From positions 1 to 32,773 of the forward strand of contig JAZNUE010000074.1 of assembly GCA_045592125.1 (NCBI GenBank): 32,773 nt of DNA, in the 5' to 3' direction. A program made the position numbers and the translations under genes. Under the pieces are notes generated by a model. It made no database searches. It had not been told where the DNA came from and saw only the letters and a list, made by a program, of their open reading frames with translations. This DNA is from HGM04593 sp045592125 (GTDB lineage Bacteria > Bacteroidota > Bacteroidia > Bacteroidales > Bacteroidaceae). This document shows, one piece after another, positions 32,048 through 32,773 of this stretch; positions within the stretch are counted from its first letter, which is position 1, and each line of letters starts with the position of its first letter.

Positions 32048-32479
32048 ATGAAAAGACTAATTCTTCTGATAATGCTATCGCTCCCCATCATCGTCGCATG
32101 CGACGATGATGACGGGATGAAGGTTCCCCCTAACAATGCTGTCCTTGAGTTCATTGAGAGCAGATACCCGGGCTCGCGCCTGCGTAGCTCGGAATATGAG
32201 AGCAATGGGCTTCTTGAGGTCGAGATCTCGCATGACGGCAAGATAAAGGATGTTTACTTTGACTCGCAGAGCAGGTGGGTGTATACGTCGTGGGACGTAA
32301 GGGCCGGCGCTCTGCCTCAGGTGGTCTCGTCTGCCATTGCCGAGGCCTACCATGGCTACAGGATAGACAGTGCCGATTTCATTGAGCGCGAGACAATAAG
32401 CTACTACTCGATTGAGCTAGAGCGTGGCGACGGCAATGATATAGTAGTGAATGTGAGTCCCGACGGGGAGATTCTGTGA
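32048..32479 (+). CDS. PepSY-like lipoprotein
   Basis: A 143-residue protein whose signal peptide ends in a lipobox (LPIIVAC, Cys18), followed by DDDD, so it should be lipid-anchored. PepSY-like repeats are visible as NAVLEFIESRYPGSRLRSSE with LLEVEISHDGKIKDVYFDS, and LPQVVSSAIAEAYHGYRIDS with YYSIELERGDGNDIVVNVS. It is only distantly similar to the preceding gene product and probably shares its promoter, since no -7 box is seen in the 39-base gap. An acidic stretch after the lipid-modified Cys can act as a surface-export signal in Bacteroidota, so surface exposure is possible. Confidence 0.85.
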   Translation: MKRLILLIMLSLPIIVACDDDDGMKVPPNNAVLEFIESRYPGSRLRSSEYESNGLLEVEISHDGKIKDVYFDSQSRWVYTSWDVRAGALPQVVSSAIAEAYHGYRIDSADFIERETISYYSIELERGDGNDIVVNVSPDGEIL

Positions 32480-32534
32480 CAGGCCGCTGCTTGCAGCAGC
32501 AAAGCAGCAGCAACAGCAAAGTCTGTGCTAACTC

Positions 32535-32576
32535 ATCGTTTTTCCGCCCAAAGTGGCGGAAAAACGATTTTTTTTT
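32535..32576 (+). terminator. Strong intrinsic terminator after the PepSY-like genes
   Basis: ATCGTTTTTCCGCC (32535-32548) and GGCGGAAAAACGAT (32555-32568) form a perfect 14-bp stem with loop CAAAGT, followed by a T-run to 32576. Confidence 0.9.
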
Positions 32577-32577
32577 G

Positions 32578-32585
32578 TATCTTTG
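32578..32585 (+). promoter_or_regulatory. -7 box directly after the terminator
   Basis: TATCTTTG is a perfect -7 element facing the right edge of the window. No suitable -33 lies in the terminator stem, and no + strand gene begins within the remaining bases, except ATGAAAATTGGGTAA, which stops after four codons. Confidence 0.35.
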
Positions 32586-32604
32586 GCAAGAAAAGATAAC
32601 TCGC

Positions 32605-32682
32605 TTAGAATAAATCGGTTGGTCGGATTGCATGAAAATTGGGTAACGAGATAGCAACCGTTCGTATTTCTGAGTTCTTCAT
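32605..32682 (-). CDS. 25-codon minus-strand reading frame with start signals
   Basis: The frame starts at the ATG 32682-32680 and ends with TAA at 32607-32605. A GGAG Shine-Dalgarno sequence (32693-32690) stands seven bases before the ATG, and a TACCTTTG -7 box (32723-32716) lies upstream, with TTTTC near the -33 position. The encoded peptide contains KNSEIRTVAISLPNFHAI. It may be a short peptide, a leader, or the start of a gene truncated by rearrangement. No family is recognised. Confidence 0.35.
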   Translation of the reverse strand: MKNSEIRTVAISLPNFHAIRPTDLF

Positions 32683-32715
32683 TACTTTACTCCAATGTGA
32701 TAACTCTTGACGCTA

Positions 32716-32723
32716 CAAAGGTA
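32716..32723 (-). promoter_or_regulatory. -7 box for the minus-strand short frame
   Basis: The minus strand reads TACCTTTG, a full TAnnTTTG match, with TTTTC about 19 bp upstream. The predicted start is near 32709, giving a leader of about 27 bases to the ATG at 32682. Confidence 0.45.
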
Positions 32724-32773
32724 CAAAAAGAATCTAAATTGAAAATATAATTGGGGATTTCTTTGTTGTTTTA

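Noticed and set aside
32480..32520. GCAGCAGCAA-type short tandem pattern after the lipoprotein gene
   Set aside because: Imperfect CAG/CAA triplets over about 40 bases only; no clear unit array and no sign of function.
32379..32657. 92-codon minus-strand frame over the end of the PepSY-like lipoprotein gene
   Set aside because: It reads through a strong terminator hairpin and the antisense of a well-supported gene, with low-complexity Leu and Cys runs from the CAG-rich tail; it is a shadow frame.

Overview
The window comes from a member of the Bacteroidota, most likely the order Bacteroidales. The evidence is the repeated -7 box TAnnTTTG in front of genes, mostly weak Shine-Dalgarno sites, and family content typical of that group: a dapB-lepB-wbqC operon, MetRS with a C-terminal tRNA-binding domain, a metG-linked polysaccharide operon, PepSY-like periplasmic proteins and a DUF4143 ATPase. 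Most genes are moderately GC-rich. The ATPase at 757-2223 and the intergenic stretches are visibly AT-rich. No rRNA, convincing tRNA, CRISPR array or intact insertion sequence was seen.

Layout. 1-401 is a mosaic of gene pieces: an unidentified + strand fragment, then on the minus strand the first 36 codons of an ECF sigma factor fused to an internal piece of a second lepB. 757-2223 is a lone ATPase behind nested palindromes. 2527-3988 is an ECF sigma factor with a small membrane partner (minus) and a divergent membrane protein (plus). Two copies of GTAACC-N15-CGTCTA in the gap face outward, one towards each side. 4169-7132 is the housekeeping operon dapB-lepB-wbqC (minus). 7259-9072 holds an acyltransferase and a Crp/Fnr-type regulator. 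9422-18809 is metG followed by an overlapping five-gene surface-polysaccharide operon (flippase, two glycosyltransferases, YfhO-like protein, GT2). 18988-20379 is aminopeptidase P. 20891-23683 is the anaerobic ribonucleotide reductase pair nrdD-nrdG. 23712-25654 is a two-component system (minus). 25832-27979 is RNase R (minus). 28397-30354 is an epimerase and PAP2 phosphatase pair. 30729-32479 encodes an exported beta-barrel protein and two PepSY-like envelope proteins.

Main result. The promoters of the two-component operon (about 25666-25700, minus), of the beta-barrel gene (30592-30626) and of the PepSY-like pair (31439-31473) share one architecture. Two TTTCAG hexamers sit 11 bp apart, start to start, and a CTTTG/CTTTA core begins exactly 19 bp after the start of the second hexamer. 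This is what an OmpR-type regulator bound to tandem half-sites next to a poor -33 element would look like. I propose an autoregulated envelope-stress or ligand-sensing regulon linking the histidine kinase and regulator to the distant beta-barrel and PepSY-like genes. A second, independent regulatory circuit is the ECF sigma locus at 2527-3988. Dispersed palindromic repeats (TGTCATnCTGAACG type) occupy at least five intergenic gaps, and the 5' end of the flippase gene has a 47-bp direct duplication just upstream.
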